From contig JAFTDJ010000038.1 of assembly GCA_017454265.1 (NCBI GenBank), forward strand, positions 149,445 to 213,444: a DNA stretch of 64,000 nt, read 5' to 3'. Below are positions 56,700 through 64,000 of this stretch, in pieces (the stretch's first letter is position 1; each line of letters starts with the position of its first letter). Both the position numbers and the translations under genes were made by a program. Source of the stretch: Bacteroidales bacterium. GTDB taxonomy: Bacteria; Bacteroidota; Bacteroidia; Bacteroidales; UBA932. Below the pieces are notes generated by a model that made no database searches, was not told the DNA's origin, and saw only the letters and a program-made list of their open reading frames with translations.

Positions 56700-57662
56700 A
56701 TGAAAAATGTTCTTGTCATAGGTTCTTCAGGCCAAATCGGCTCAGAACTGACGATGAAACTCCGCAAGACATATCGCCACGGACGTATTGTTGCTGGCTA
56801 TATACCCGGAGCAGAGCCTAAGGGCGACCTTTTGGAAAGCGGTCCGGCCGAGCCCGCCAACGTGTGCAATGCCAAGCAAATAGCAGATATTGTAGATAAA
56901 TACGACATAGATACTATCTACAATCTTGCCGCACTTCTGTCAGCCACCGCAGAGCGACTTCCTCTCAAAGCATGGGATATTCAGATGAACGGACTCCTCA
57001 ATGTTCTGGAAGTAGCCAGGGAAAAGCGCTGCGCTGTATTTACCCCGTCATCCATTGGCTCTTTCGGCCCTGACACCCCAAGGGACAACACACCCCAGGA
57101 CACTATCCAGAGGCCTACGTCGATGTACGGTGTAACCAAGGTCGCCACCGAACTGCTGAGCGATTATTATTTTCACAAGTATGGGGTTGACACCCGTTCC
57201 GTCCGCTTCCCCGGGCTCATTTCATATAAGACCCTGCCAGGAGGAGGCACTACGGATTACGCCGTTGAGATATACTATGCCGCGGTAAGGGGCGAAGAAT
57301 TCGTCTGCCCACTCGCCCATGGGACATTTCTGGACATGATGTATATGCCGGATGCAATCAAGGCGGCAATCAACCTCATGGAGGCTGATCCACGGTACCT
57401 CGTGCACCGGAACTCCTTCAATATAGCATCCATGAGTTTTGACCCGGAAGAGATATACGACGAGATACGCAAGCACATACCTGGATTCAAGATGCGTTAT
57501 GAGGTGGATCCGATACGCCAGGCCATTGCGGATTCCTGGCCCAACAAGATGGATGATGTCTGCGCCCGTAAAGAATGGGGATGGTCGCCGTCTTACAATC
57601 TGCAAACCATGACCAAAGATATGATCAAGCACCTTAAGGAGAAACTGCTTCCCGAAGAATAA
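56700..57662 (+). CDS. tdh: L-threonine 3-dehydrogenase, SDR type
   Basis: From the ATG at 56700 the protein has 320 residues and belongs to the UDP-galactose-epimerase-like SDR group of threonine dehydrogenases. The Rossmann motif is GSSGQIGSEL near residue 8, and the catalytic YxxxK is MYGVTKVATELL. It oxidises threonine to 2-amino-3-ketobutyrate with NAD+; kbl next door completes the pathway. An internal start a few residues earlier (56688) is possible but lies closer to the promoter. Confidence 0.88.
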   Translation: MKNVLVIGSSGQIGSELTMKLRKTYRHGRIVAGYIPGAEPKGDLLESGPAEPANVCNAKQIADIVDKYDIDTIYNLAALLSATAERLPLKAWDIQMNGLLNVLEVAREKRCAVFTPSSIGSFGPDTPRDNTPQDTIQRPTSMYGVTKVATELLSDYYFHKYGVDTRSVRFPGLISYKTLPGGGTTDYAVEIYYAAVRGEEFVCPLAHGTFLDMMYMPDAIKAAINLMEADPRYLVHRNSFNIASMSFDPEEIYDEIRKHIPGFKMRYEVDPIRQAIADSWPNKMDDVCARKEWGWSPSYNLQTMTKDMIKHLKEKLLPEE

Positions 57663-57666
57663 AATA

Positions 57667-57691
57667 GTTGCCGGCTCAAATGGCCGGCAAC
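57667..57691. terminator. Bidirectional terminator between tdh and hpf
   Basis: GTTGCCGGC (57667-57675) and GCCGGCAAC (57683-57691) form a perfect 9-bp stem around a 7-base loop. TTCTTATTTG follows on the plus strand and TATTTTATT on the minus strand, so it can stop both convergent genes. Confidence 0.85.
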
Positions 57692-57694
57692 TTC

Positions 57695-57988
57695 TTATTT
57701 GTCAAATACTTTTTCTTTGGTTCTCGTAAGTTTTTCTTTCATTGCATCTACCGCACCGGTAATGGCATTTTCAAAAGTATCCGCCACCTTTTCGATGATG
57801 AGATCGTCTCCTGGGAGATGAATGTGCAACTTGGCTTTCTTGCCTTCTTTCACGTCTTCAAGTGCGACTTCAGTCTCAGGTGCAACACCGGGAAGAAAGA
57901 ACTTCTCCAGTCTTGCGACTTTCTTTTCGACGAAGGCGGTGAGCTTCTCACCGGCGTCGAACTTGAGGGTTTTAAGTTTAATCTCCAT
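57695..57988 (-). CDS. hpf: Ribosome hibernation factor, HPF/RaiA family
   Basis: The 97-residue protein begins MEIKLKTLKFDAGEKLTAFVEKKVARLEKF; the longer frame reaching 58207 is rejected because it runs through the Xer gene. It is the short HPF form that binds the 30S subunit and inactivates ribosomes in slow growth. The first strand is followed by the helix AFVEKKVARLEKFF and the sequence TEVALEDVKEGKKAKLHIHLPG. It overlaps the recombinase gene by 11 bases. Confidence 0.88.
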   Translation of the reverse strand: MEIKLKTLKFDAGEKLTAFVEKKVARLEKFFLPGVAPETEVALEDVKEGKKAKLHIHLPGDDLIIEKVADTFENAITGAVDAMKEKLTRTKEKVFDK

Positions 57989-58898
57989 TTTTACCTTCTG
58001 TTTTTGCCCTTGGATGGGCGTTTTTGTAAACTTTTTGCAAGCGCTCAATGGAATTGTGCGTATAAACCTGGGTGGCTGCAAGCGAACTGTGTCCCAGCAA
58101 CTCCTTAATGGAGTTGAGTTCAGCTCCGTCGGACAGGAGCTCAGTGGCGAGGGTATGACGCAAAACGTGCGGTGAGCGGCGAACCGTAACATCAGGTACG
58201 TTCGCAAGTTCTTTTTTAACTACCCTGTCCACATATACCGGATACAGACGCCTGCCTTTTTTTGTCCGCAACAGCGGAGACTCCGGGGCATATGCATCAT
58301 CCATCAAAGAGCTAGCTGCACTCAAATATAATGAAATTTCTTCACAAAGAGAAGGAAGAAGGGGAATTTCTCGCATTTTATCTCCTTTTCCCTTTACGTG
58401 AAGCACCTGGCGTTTCTGATCAAACGAAGAAACGTTCAGGGAAATCAGTTCCGATCTTCGTATGCCGCAGGATACCAATATGCTCATAATCAGACGATGA
58501 AGCTTTTGCTCGTAACTGCCGAACTCGGGATCGCCTTTCGTCGATTCAAAATAAGAACTCACAGACTGCTCTTTCAGAAATACCGGCAGCCGTTTTTCTA
58601 TCTTCGGTCTCCGGACTAAATGTACCGGGTTGCTTTCCAACACACCTTCTTTCATCAAAAAACGGCAGAATCCGCTAAGTACGCTCAGATGCTGGCTTAC
58701 CGTACGCGGCGAAAGTTTTCTGGTATCAAACAGGAAAACTTCATATGCCCGCACAGAATTGACGCTGAGTGTAGTCCGGAAATCCTCAGAGCCCTCACAG
58801 AAATCCACGAAGTTTCTGAGAACGTCGGAGTATATGGCGCAAGTGCGTTCAGAATAACGACGTATATCCTTTATGTATGACAGGTATTTATTTTTCAT
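57978..58898 (-). CDS. xerC: Tyrosine recombinase XerC/XerD family
   Basis: The 306-residue recombinase resolves chromosome dimers or integrates elements. The catalytic residues are visible: Arg147 (SCGIRRSEL), Lys171-region (VKGKGDK), His244 and Arg247 (SPHVLRHTL), His270 (LLGHSSLA) and Tyr279 (TQVYTH). The N-terminal SAM-like domain (about 1-95) binds the core site. The 11-base overlap with hpf and the CCA-enzyme gene fits a housekeeping gene rather than a mobile integrase. Whether it is XerC or XerD cannot be told for certain. Confidence 0.87.
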   Translation of the reverse strand: MKNKYLSYIKDIRRYSERTCAIYSDVLRNFVDFCEGSEDFRTTLSVNSVRAYEVFLFDTRKLSPRTVSQHLSVLSGFCRFLMKEGVLESNPVHLVRRPKIEKRLPVFLKEQSVSSYFESTKGDPEFGSYEQKLHRLIMSILVSCGIRRSELISLNVSSFDQKRQVLHVKGKGDKMREIPLLPSLCEEISLYLSAASSLMDDAYAPESPLLRTKKGRRLYPVYVDRVVKKELANVPDVTVRRSPHVLRHTLATELLSDGAELNSIKELLGHSSLAATQVYTHNSIERLQKVYKNAHPRAKTEGKNGD

Positions 58899-60315
58899 TC
58901 AGTCCAAGCTCCGGTGCCTTCTTGCGCATATATACGTCGGCTTCCTCGAAATTATTGCCGATCAAACCATCCAGGATAGCTTCCTTTACCATATCTTTCA
59001 GCAACCCTATTTCCCTGCAAGGAGGAATTCCGTATACTTGCATGACATACTCTCCCGTTATAGGATTCTTGAAATTGCGGATTTTGTCCTTGGCCTCCAC
59101 ATCTGCAAGCTTTTGCTTAACCAGCTCGAAATTTGCACGTATCCTGGCAACTTTAGCCGGGTTCTTGGACGTAATATCGGCATTGCACAGAAGCATAAGG
59201 TCGTCTATCTCGTCTCCGGCGTCGAAGAGCAGCCGGCGCAATGCGCTGTCTGTAACGTCCCCGTCAACCAATGCTATTGGCCGCAGATGCAGCCAAACTA
59301 GCTTACGGACATATTTCATCATATCCAGGGGCAGGCGCAGACGGTCGAATATTGCCGGAACCATTTTACTGCCAAGCACATCGTGTCCGTGGAAACTCCA
59401 TCCAGCGACCGGGTCGAATCGTTTCGTGGCCGGCTTGCCTATATCGTGCAGAAGGGCAGCCCATCTCAACGGTACGCTTCCGGACACGGCTACAATGTTG
59501 TCCAGAACGGCCAGGGTATGCTCGAAATTGTCTTTATGTCCTTTCCCGTCAACGGTCTCAACGCCCTTCAACGCGCTAATCTCCGGGAGGATATGAGGCA
59601 GCAGGCCGGCCCTGTCCATTAAGCGGAAGGCCATTGAAGGATTAGGGGAAGACATCATTTTTTCCAATTCCTCCGTTATACGCTCCACCGAAAGAATGGA
59701 TAGCCGGTCTGCCATACGGCGCATTGCCTGCATTGATTCAGGAACAATCTTGAAGGTTTGTGACGGTGTACTTAACTTTGCGGCAAAACGCACGGCCCGC
59801 AGCATACGCAGGGGGTCGTCGGAGTAAGTAGTATCAGGGTCAAGAGGTGTGCGGATTATGCCTTCCGCCAAATCGCGGACACCGCCAAATGGGTCCACAA
59901 GCTCACCGAAGCAATCTCCGACCTGGAGGCTGAGCGCCAGGGCATTGATTGTAAAATCTCTGCGTTTCTGGTCGTCTTCCAAAGTTCCGTTTTCCACAAT
60001 TGGCTTGCGGGAGTCCCGCCTATATGATTCTTTGCGGGCGCCGACAAATTCAACTTCATCTTCATGGAACCGTAGCATCGCAGTACCGAAACTCGGGAAG
60101 TATTGCACATTTCTGCCACATTTCTCTCCTACCGCACGGGCAAAATCAATACCGCTGCCCTCTGTGACTACATCTATGTCGTTACAGTCCCTTCCAAGAA
60201 GACAATCTCGCACATAACCACCTATGACAAAAGCCCTCACGCCTCTTTCGGCGGCGGTCTCGCTGATTATACGGAATATCGGCTTATCCAAAAACTGGGG
60301 CATCATTGTCGGCAT
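58888..60315 (-). CDS. cca: CCA tRNA nucleotidyltransferase family enzyme
   Basis: The 475-residue protein adds CCA to tRNA ends or A tails to RNA (both reactions share this fold). The head domain has the nucleotidyltransferase signature FVIGGYVRDCLLGRDCNDIDVV, and the RNA-binding domain includes RRDFTINALAL. An HD domain (WAALLHDIGKPATKRF) follows. The tmRNA of this window does not encode a full CCA, so such an enzyme would be needed. Starts at 60306 or 60303 are also possible. It overlaps both flanking genes. Confidence 0.87.
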   Translation of the reverse strand: MPTMMPQFLDKPIFRIISETAAERGVRAFVIGGYVRDCLLGRDCNDIDVVTEGSGIDFARAVGEKCGRNVQYFPSFGTAMLRFHEDEVEFVGARKESYRRDSRKPIVENGTLEDDQKRRDFTINALALSLQVGDCFGELVDPFGGVRDLAEGIIRTPLDPDTTYSDDPLRMLRAVRFAAKLSTPSQTFKIVPESMQAMRRMADRLSILSVERITEELEKMMSSPNPSMAFRLMDRAGLLPHILPEISALKGVETVDGKGHKDNFEHTLAVLDNIVAVSGSVPLRWAALLHDIGKPATKRFDPVAGWSFHGHDVLGSKMVPAIFDRLRLPLDMMKYVRKLVWLHLRPIALVDGDVTDSALRRLLFDAGDEIDDLMLLCNADITSKNPAKVARIRANFELVKQKLADVEAKDKIRNFKNPITGEYVMQVYGIPPCREIGLLKDMVKEAILDGLIGNNFEEADVYMRKKAPELGLNEK

Positions 60316-60710
60316 AGCATTCTTTCGTAATCAGGTAAATCAGTGCAAGGTAAGAAATTTTCTCCATCCCTGCGATATACATAAGTAGTGTTTCCGTTAG
60401 TTAATATAATCCAACTGACATCCAGAACTTGATTGTAGCGAGCAGCCTGGAATGCGACAGCATTATTCAGGCTAACACCGGGACGTTTACACTCAACCAC
60501 AGCCAAAGGAGCACCTGCTCTGTCATAAACGAGAATGTCGGCCCGCCAGCGTTTAGGCCCCAGACTCAAGGGTGCCTCGCTCATCATTAGATGAAGAGGT
60601 ACACCGGAACGTGAAGAGAGTATGGAAATAAACCATTGCCGCACCTGCTCCTCAGGTGTAGCAGCCACGTCTTTCCGGCGCAACGGATCATATAAGGTAT
60701 CAGAACGCAT
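60303..60710 (-). CDS. HsdR N-terminal-like PD-(D/E)xK protein
   Basis: The 135-residue protein has the core RADILVYDRAGAPLAVVECKRPG, a D-x(n)-ExK nuclease motif as in the HSDR_N domain of type I restriction enzymes. No helicase, S or M subunit is next to it. Small stand-alone copies are frequent in Bacteroidota; their job is unknown. It overlaps the CCA gene by 13 bases and the metallophosphoesterase gene by 11 bases. Confidence 0.72.
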   Translation of the reverse strand: MRSDTLYDPLRRKDVAATPEEQVRQWFISILSSRSGVPLHLMMSEAPLSLGPKRWRADILVYDRAGAPLAVVECKRPGVSLNNAVAFQAARYNQVLDVSWIILTNGNTTYVYRRDGENFLPCTDLPDYERMLCRQ

Positions 60711-63700
60711 TTACCCCTTTAACATATTCAGGATACCAACTGCCGTCGCTGACTATATCCTCACAGGTATAGACATTTCCATAAGGGTCAGTTGCAACGA
60801 CCCTTACGTCTGCAGAAGCATCCTTCAGGGTATAACTGAACATATGGAACATATTGGTATAGTATGAAGTATTCGTGGTTCCCCGGCCCCGGACTCCGAT
60901 GTGATAGCCGATAGCCCACCAGTCCTGGTTGGAGTCGGAGGGTACAGTATATGTCTGTCCGGACGTCACCGAACTGAACGAACGTCGTTTGTTGGCCATC
61001 AATGAGGCCGTACCGCTGAGAACGCCGTTTTCGTACACCTGCACCTTCCAGCGGCTGTCTCCGTTGAACACGTTGATAAGAAGAAGATTCTCGCTGAACG
61101 GCCACTGGAAATATGCGTACGCTCCGCCTGTCTTAAGGTTGCCACGGTACAGGCGCATCTGATAATCGGCCGTATTCATCTGATCGTTCACGCCATAGAA
61201 GCATTCGTTTTCGATTGATGCTCCGTTAAAACGGTAAACAGTATATCCGTTGGGGGTTCCGTCGCCGCCTATGTTGCTCCACCACCACTGTCCGCAAACG
61301 GCGCTGTGGATATGCTCAAATATTCCGGTGGAGTTCAGGTTTGCATACGAACGCTTATAATGGGTGTGTCCGGAGAATACTGTCGCAGCAGCATACCCGC
61401 TCATCAAGGACAACACGTCTTTGACATGCTCGTTGCTTAATATGCCGCAAATGGGGATATGGACACAGAGAACGATCATTTTGTCCTTGGAAACGTTTTC
61501 AAGGTCTTTACAAAGCCACTTATACTGGTCGTCGGAAAAGCCGCCGTGATAACTGGAAGCATCTGTATTACTATCGAAGATGATATTTCTCATACACACG
61601 AAGTGAACGTCTCCCCTGTTGAAAGAAAAGTTCACCGGACCAAATACATTTTCAAAACTGCGCTGGGCTTTCAGAAACAACGAACTGCTTCGGGAATCTG
61701 TCGCAAGTGCAGAACTGGAATAGAAATATGTAAAATCGTGATTGCCCATAGTCTGGAAAACCGGCATGTCGATTAAATTGAAATGCGAGAGCATTGTGCT
61801 CATTCCCGGGACGGAGTTTCTGGACCCTTCGGAATAAACGATATCTCCCAAAGTGATACCATAGCACGGAAGCCCCTCAGAAACGGCTTGAGCGTTGATG
61901 GCGGGGACAGATTCCTGAAGGAAGCGGTTGGTATCTGCGGTTTTTTGATTTCCCCGTTTACTGTAATGCGCTTGTGGATCCGCCATTGCAAATATCGAAA
62001 ACTCCTTTTCCACCGGCTGTCTGGTAAAGTTGAAATCGTAACGGGTTTCAGGATATTCGTACCTTGAAAAGAATGCCGGACGACCGTCAGACTGCTTTTC
62101 TATGACTGCATCTGATGGATACGAAACATAGATATACCAACTGTCATCTTTGGTGGTCAGCTTGTAGTAGCCGTTGTCGTCTGTCACAGTAACATTAAAT
62201 CCGTCGCTCACGCTTACTCCTATGGCAGGCTCGGAGTTATTATAGAGAACATATCCTTCCGCATAATGGAGACCGACAGGAGCAGGGACAGTACATATTG
62301 CATATATGATATGGGATGCAGAATACTTTGCCGTTCCGCATAGAAAATACTGATAAGACTCTTCGTCTATGAGAACTTCCCTGCCGGCACAGGATATCGA
62401 TCCGCTTACATCAATTGGAGAGTCCTCAGAACCTAGTATGACACTTGTTGAATTACTGTTATACAAGCCCAGCACCATACCGGTACCGCTGAAATCTGAT
62501 GCAGGATTCTGAACCTTGCAGGCCACTTTGCAGCCAGTGGAAGAACTTAACGACACAGAACCGTGATTCCCTATCAAGCCGGCGGCCCCGTTAATGGCGA
62601 CATCAGAAATCACGTCTCCTGTATTGGTGCAGGATTTAAGTCCGTGGTCCTGGGAATGAAAAGCGGCGATGCCGCCAATTACAGATGCTGAGTTAGCGGA
62701 AATGACGTGAATGGTTCCGCTGTTCTCACAGTTATCCGGAAAACCTGTTCCCCCCATTATCCCTCCTATCCTGATTTTACCGCTTCCATTCATCGTAATA
62801 TTGCCGCTGTTGGTGCAGGACGTGATTTTGGTCTGCAGAGATTTATGCTCACCGTTGGGCCACCCCACAATGCCTCCAGCTGTAGAATTGGAGCTAACGG
62901 CATCCAGTTCTATGTTTACTGCACCCGAATTGACACAATCGGATATGCTGGTATGATCATTTTCTTTGTTATACACAAGATCCTGAGTATAACTGCCTCC
63001 GGAGATTCCACCTATGTGCAGGGTACATCCATAGGCAGAGAATGCGGCGCGAGAGCTTGTAACAACATTTACCGAAACATTTCCGGAATTGCTGCTGCGT
63101 TCGATGTCTCCATATGGAGAGCCGACTATGCCTCCAATCTGGCATCGGTCGTACGCGGCCGCAGCATTCTCTATAGCAGAAAGAGACAGTGACACTGACC
63201 CGCTGTTTTCGCAACAGTCAAGTTCCGCCGCATTCCATCCGGCACCAAGAACACCTCCGATATTCACTGCAGACGCACTGATATTACCGAGCGCAGCTGT
63301 GCCGCTTCCGTACTTGGCAGAAAGAGATACGTTCCCATCGTTGCAGCAATCCGAAATGGCAGATTCACTATATCCGACAATACCTCCAAGTGCAGCGGCC
63401 TTCACGGAAGAAGAGCCGATGAATTTAACAGCGCCTGAGTTTGAGCATCGGTGCACGGTTCCATAGTTATATGCGGCAATACCACCGAGAACAATGGCAG
63501 CAGACACATCATTACCAGCAGAAACAACCACATCAACAAAAGAGCAGACGTCTTCAATACTGCCATAGTTCCGCAAAGCGAGAGGTGCAAACTCAAGAGC
63601 AGTTGTATTCACTGTCCCCCGCAAACTCAATCGGCTTACATTTCCGCTGTTCTGAAGAAAGACCGGTTTACCCTGACTAATGCCGGATACTGTATGCCCA

Positions 63701-64000
63701 AGTCCTGAGAAAGTACCAGCAAAGTCCTGTGCGGAACTATAAGCGTCTAATTCTATATCGTTAATCAGGTAGGCATTCTCGACGTCTTCTGCTGAATTCA
63801 GGAAATCAGAAAAATCTGCCGGCGTTGAAATAACAAAAGCCTCTTCTTGAAGCAGCATCTGTCCTATATTGACGATAAGATTTCTACCTGCAACCAAAGT
63901 ATTTCCGGAAGACCTTTTATACCACTTGCCGCCAGATTTGCAAAGCACCAGAAGACCGTCATACTGCCCCGGAGCCACGGCAATCTCATACTCACCAGCA
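60700..64000 (-). CDS. GLUG-repeat and metallophosphoesterase surface protein, 5' end outside window
   Basis: About 1,099 residues are visible; the frame stays open to the right edge, so the signal peptide and probably a fimbrillin-like N-domain lie outside. The N-terminal visible part has about nine GLUG-like repeats (GGIVGYSES, GGIMGGTGF). A MetallophosN-like domain follows near about residue 590. The calcineurin-like phosphoesterase (about 660-920) has its metal motifs: DPQ, GDIVY, GNHD, VHIP and GHTH. A beta-rich C-domain ends the protein. It probably cleaves phosphate esters at the cell surface. It shares its repeat type with the gene at 888-3575. Confidence 0.82.
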   Translation of the reverse strand, partial: AGEYEIAVAPGQYDGLLVLCKSGGKWYKRSSGNTLVAGRNLIVNIGQMLLQEEAFVISTPADFSDFLNSAEDVENAYLINDIELDAYSSAQDFAGTFSGLGHTVSGISQGKPVFLQNSGNVSRLSLRGTVNTTALEFAPLALRNYGSIEDVCSFVDVVVSAGNDVSAAIVLGGIAAYNYGTVHRCSNSGAVKFIGSSSVKAAALGGIVGYSESAISDCCNDGNVSLSAKYGSGTAALGNISASAVNIGGVLGAGWNAAELDCCENSGSVSLSLSAIENAAAAYDRCQIGGIVGSPYGDIERSSNSGNVSVNVVTSSRAAFSAYGCTLHIGGISGGSYTQDLVYNKENDHTSISDCVNSGAVNIELDAVSSNSTAGGIVGWPNGEHKSLQTKITSCTNSGNITMNGSGKIRIGGIMGGTGFPDNCENSGTIHVISANSASVIGGIAAFHSQDHGLKSCTNTGDVISDVAINGAAGLIGNHGSVSLSSSTGCKVACKVQNPASDFSGTGMVLGLYNSNSTSVILGSEDSPIDVSGSISCAGREVLIDEESYQYFLCGTAKYSASHIIYAICTVPAPVGLHYAEGYVLYNNSEPAIGVSVSDGFNVTVTDDNGYYKLTTKDDSWYIYVSYPSDAVIEKQSDGRPAFFSRYEYPETRYDFNFTRQPVEKEFSIFAMADPQAHYSKRGNQKTADTNRFLQESVPAINAQAVSEGLPCYGITLGDIVYSEGSRNSVPGMSTMLSHFNLIDMPVFQTMGNHDFTYFYSSSALATDSRSSSLFLKAQRSFENVFGPVNFSFNRGDVHFVCMRNIIFDSNTDASSYHGGFSDDQYKWLCKDLENVSKDKMIVLCVHIPICGILSNEHVKDVLSLMSGYAAATVFSGHTHYKRSYANLNSTGIFEHIHSAVCGQWWWSNIGGDGTPNGYTVYRFNGASIENECFYGVNDQMNTADYQMRLYRGNLKTGGAYAYFQWPFSENLLLINVFNGDSRWKVQVYENGVLSGTASLMANKRRSFSSVTSGQTYTVPSDSNQDWWAIGYHIGVRGRGTTNTSYYTNMFHMFSYTLKDASADVRVVATDPYGNVYTCEDIVSDGSWYPEYVKGVNAF

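Noticed and set aside
57989-58207. N-terminal extension of the HPF gene to 170 residues
   Set aside because: The extra 73 residues run inside the Xer gene and do not resemble HPF; the ATG at 57988 gives the normal protein.
57978-58898. Mobile-element integrase
   Set aside because: There are no flanking repeats, tRNA target or phage genes, and it overlaps housekeeping genes on both sides.
60303-60710. Part of a type I restriction-modification system
   Set aside because: No helicase, methylase or specificity gene is nearby; the protein is a short stand-alone domain.

Overview
The window comes from a chromosome of a Bacteroidales-type bacterium (phylum Bacteroidota), probably an anaerobic fermenter. 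Several signs agree. Many genes sit just downstream of a TAnnTTTG -7 element, the Bacteroidota promoter signature, and there are few Shine-Dalgarno sequences. There are many surface lipoproteins and outer-membrane barrels. TamL, DUF5683 and a chromosomal ParAB-DUF5683-transglycosylase cluster are present. Energy genes are of anaerobic type: a V-type ATPase and a diphosphate-type phosphofructokinase. I cannot assign a genus. Nearly all of the window is coding; the one stable RNA I found is a tmRNA. I saw no insertion sequence, prophage, CRISPR array or rRNA.

Layout. 1-3.6 kb: a partial SGNH-like hydrolase and a large lipoprotein with GLUG-like repeats. 3.7-10.7 kb: a seven-gene V-ATPase operon (E, DUF2764, A, B, D, I, K); its K subunit keeps every Na+ ligand known from Enterococcus NtpK. 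10.7-15.9 kb (minus): trmH-type methyltransferase, tamL, a GH13 glucosidase and a divergent glycerol-3-phosphate dehydrogenase. 16-17.6 kb: a DUF1508 protein and a PPi-type PFK. 17.7-26.2 kb (plus): ligA, a YihY protein, a RelA/SpoT homologue without hydrolase residues, two envelope proteins and ispG. 26.2-29.2 kb (minus): an rRNA methyltransferase, a DEDDy exonuclease and a lipoprotein. 29.2-32.1 kb: a zinc exporter with a natural eight-histidine N-terminus, a C1 peptidase and pssA. 32.1-34.8 kb (minus): surE, lpxB and an M48 peptidase. Then gapA, a hypothetical gene, a fimbrillin-like lipoprotein preceded by a 45-residue peptide gene, an OmpA-like lipoprotein and a CoA transferase.

42.4-47.8 kb (minus) holds parA, parB, DUF5683 and a LysM transglycosylase, plus a helix-hairpin-helix/barrel protein. 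47.9-55 kb (plus) is a lipid and nucleotide block: fakA, a DegV/FakB gene, a GNAT-like gene, plsX, an acyl carrier protein, hpt, adk and holA. A tmRNA follows at 55.0-55.4 kb (minus). kbl and tdh, which together degrade threonine, diverge from a palindromic promoter. The right end (minus) carries a truncated-in-window metallophosphoesterase/GLUG surface protein, an HsdR_N-type nuclease-fold protein, a CCA-adding enzyme homologue, a Xer recombinase and an HPF/RaiA ribosome factor.

The most useful leads are the hydrolase-dead RSH protein, the unusual tmRNA tag ending (AYAC), the fatty-acid kinase/PlsX/ACP block, the tiny peptide gene at 38.8-38.9 kb, and two divergent promoters whose -7 boxes form a single palindrome.
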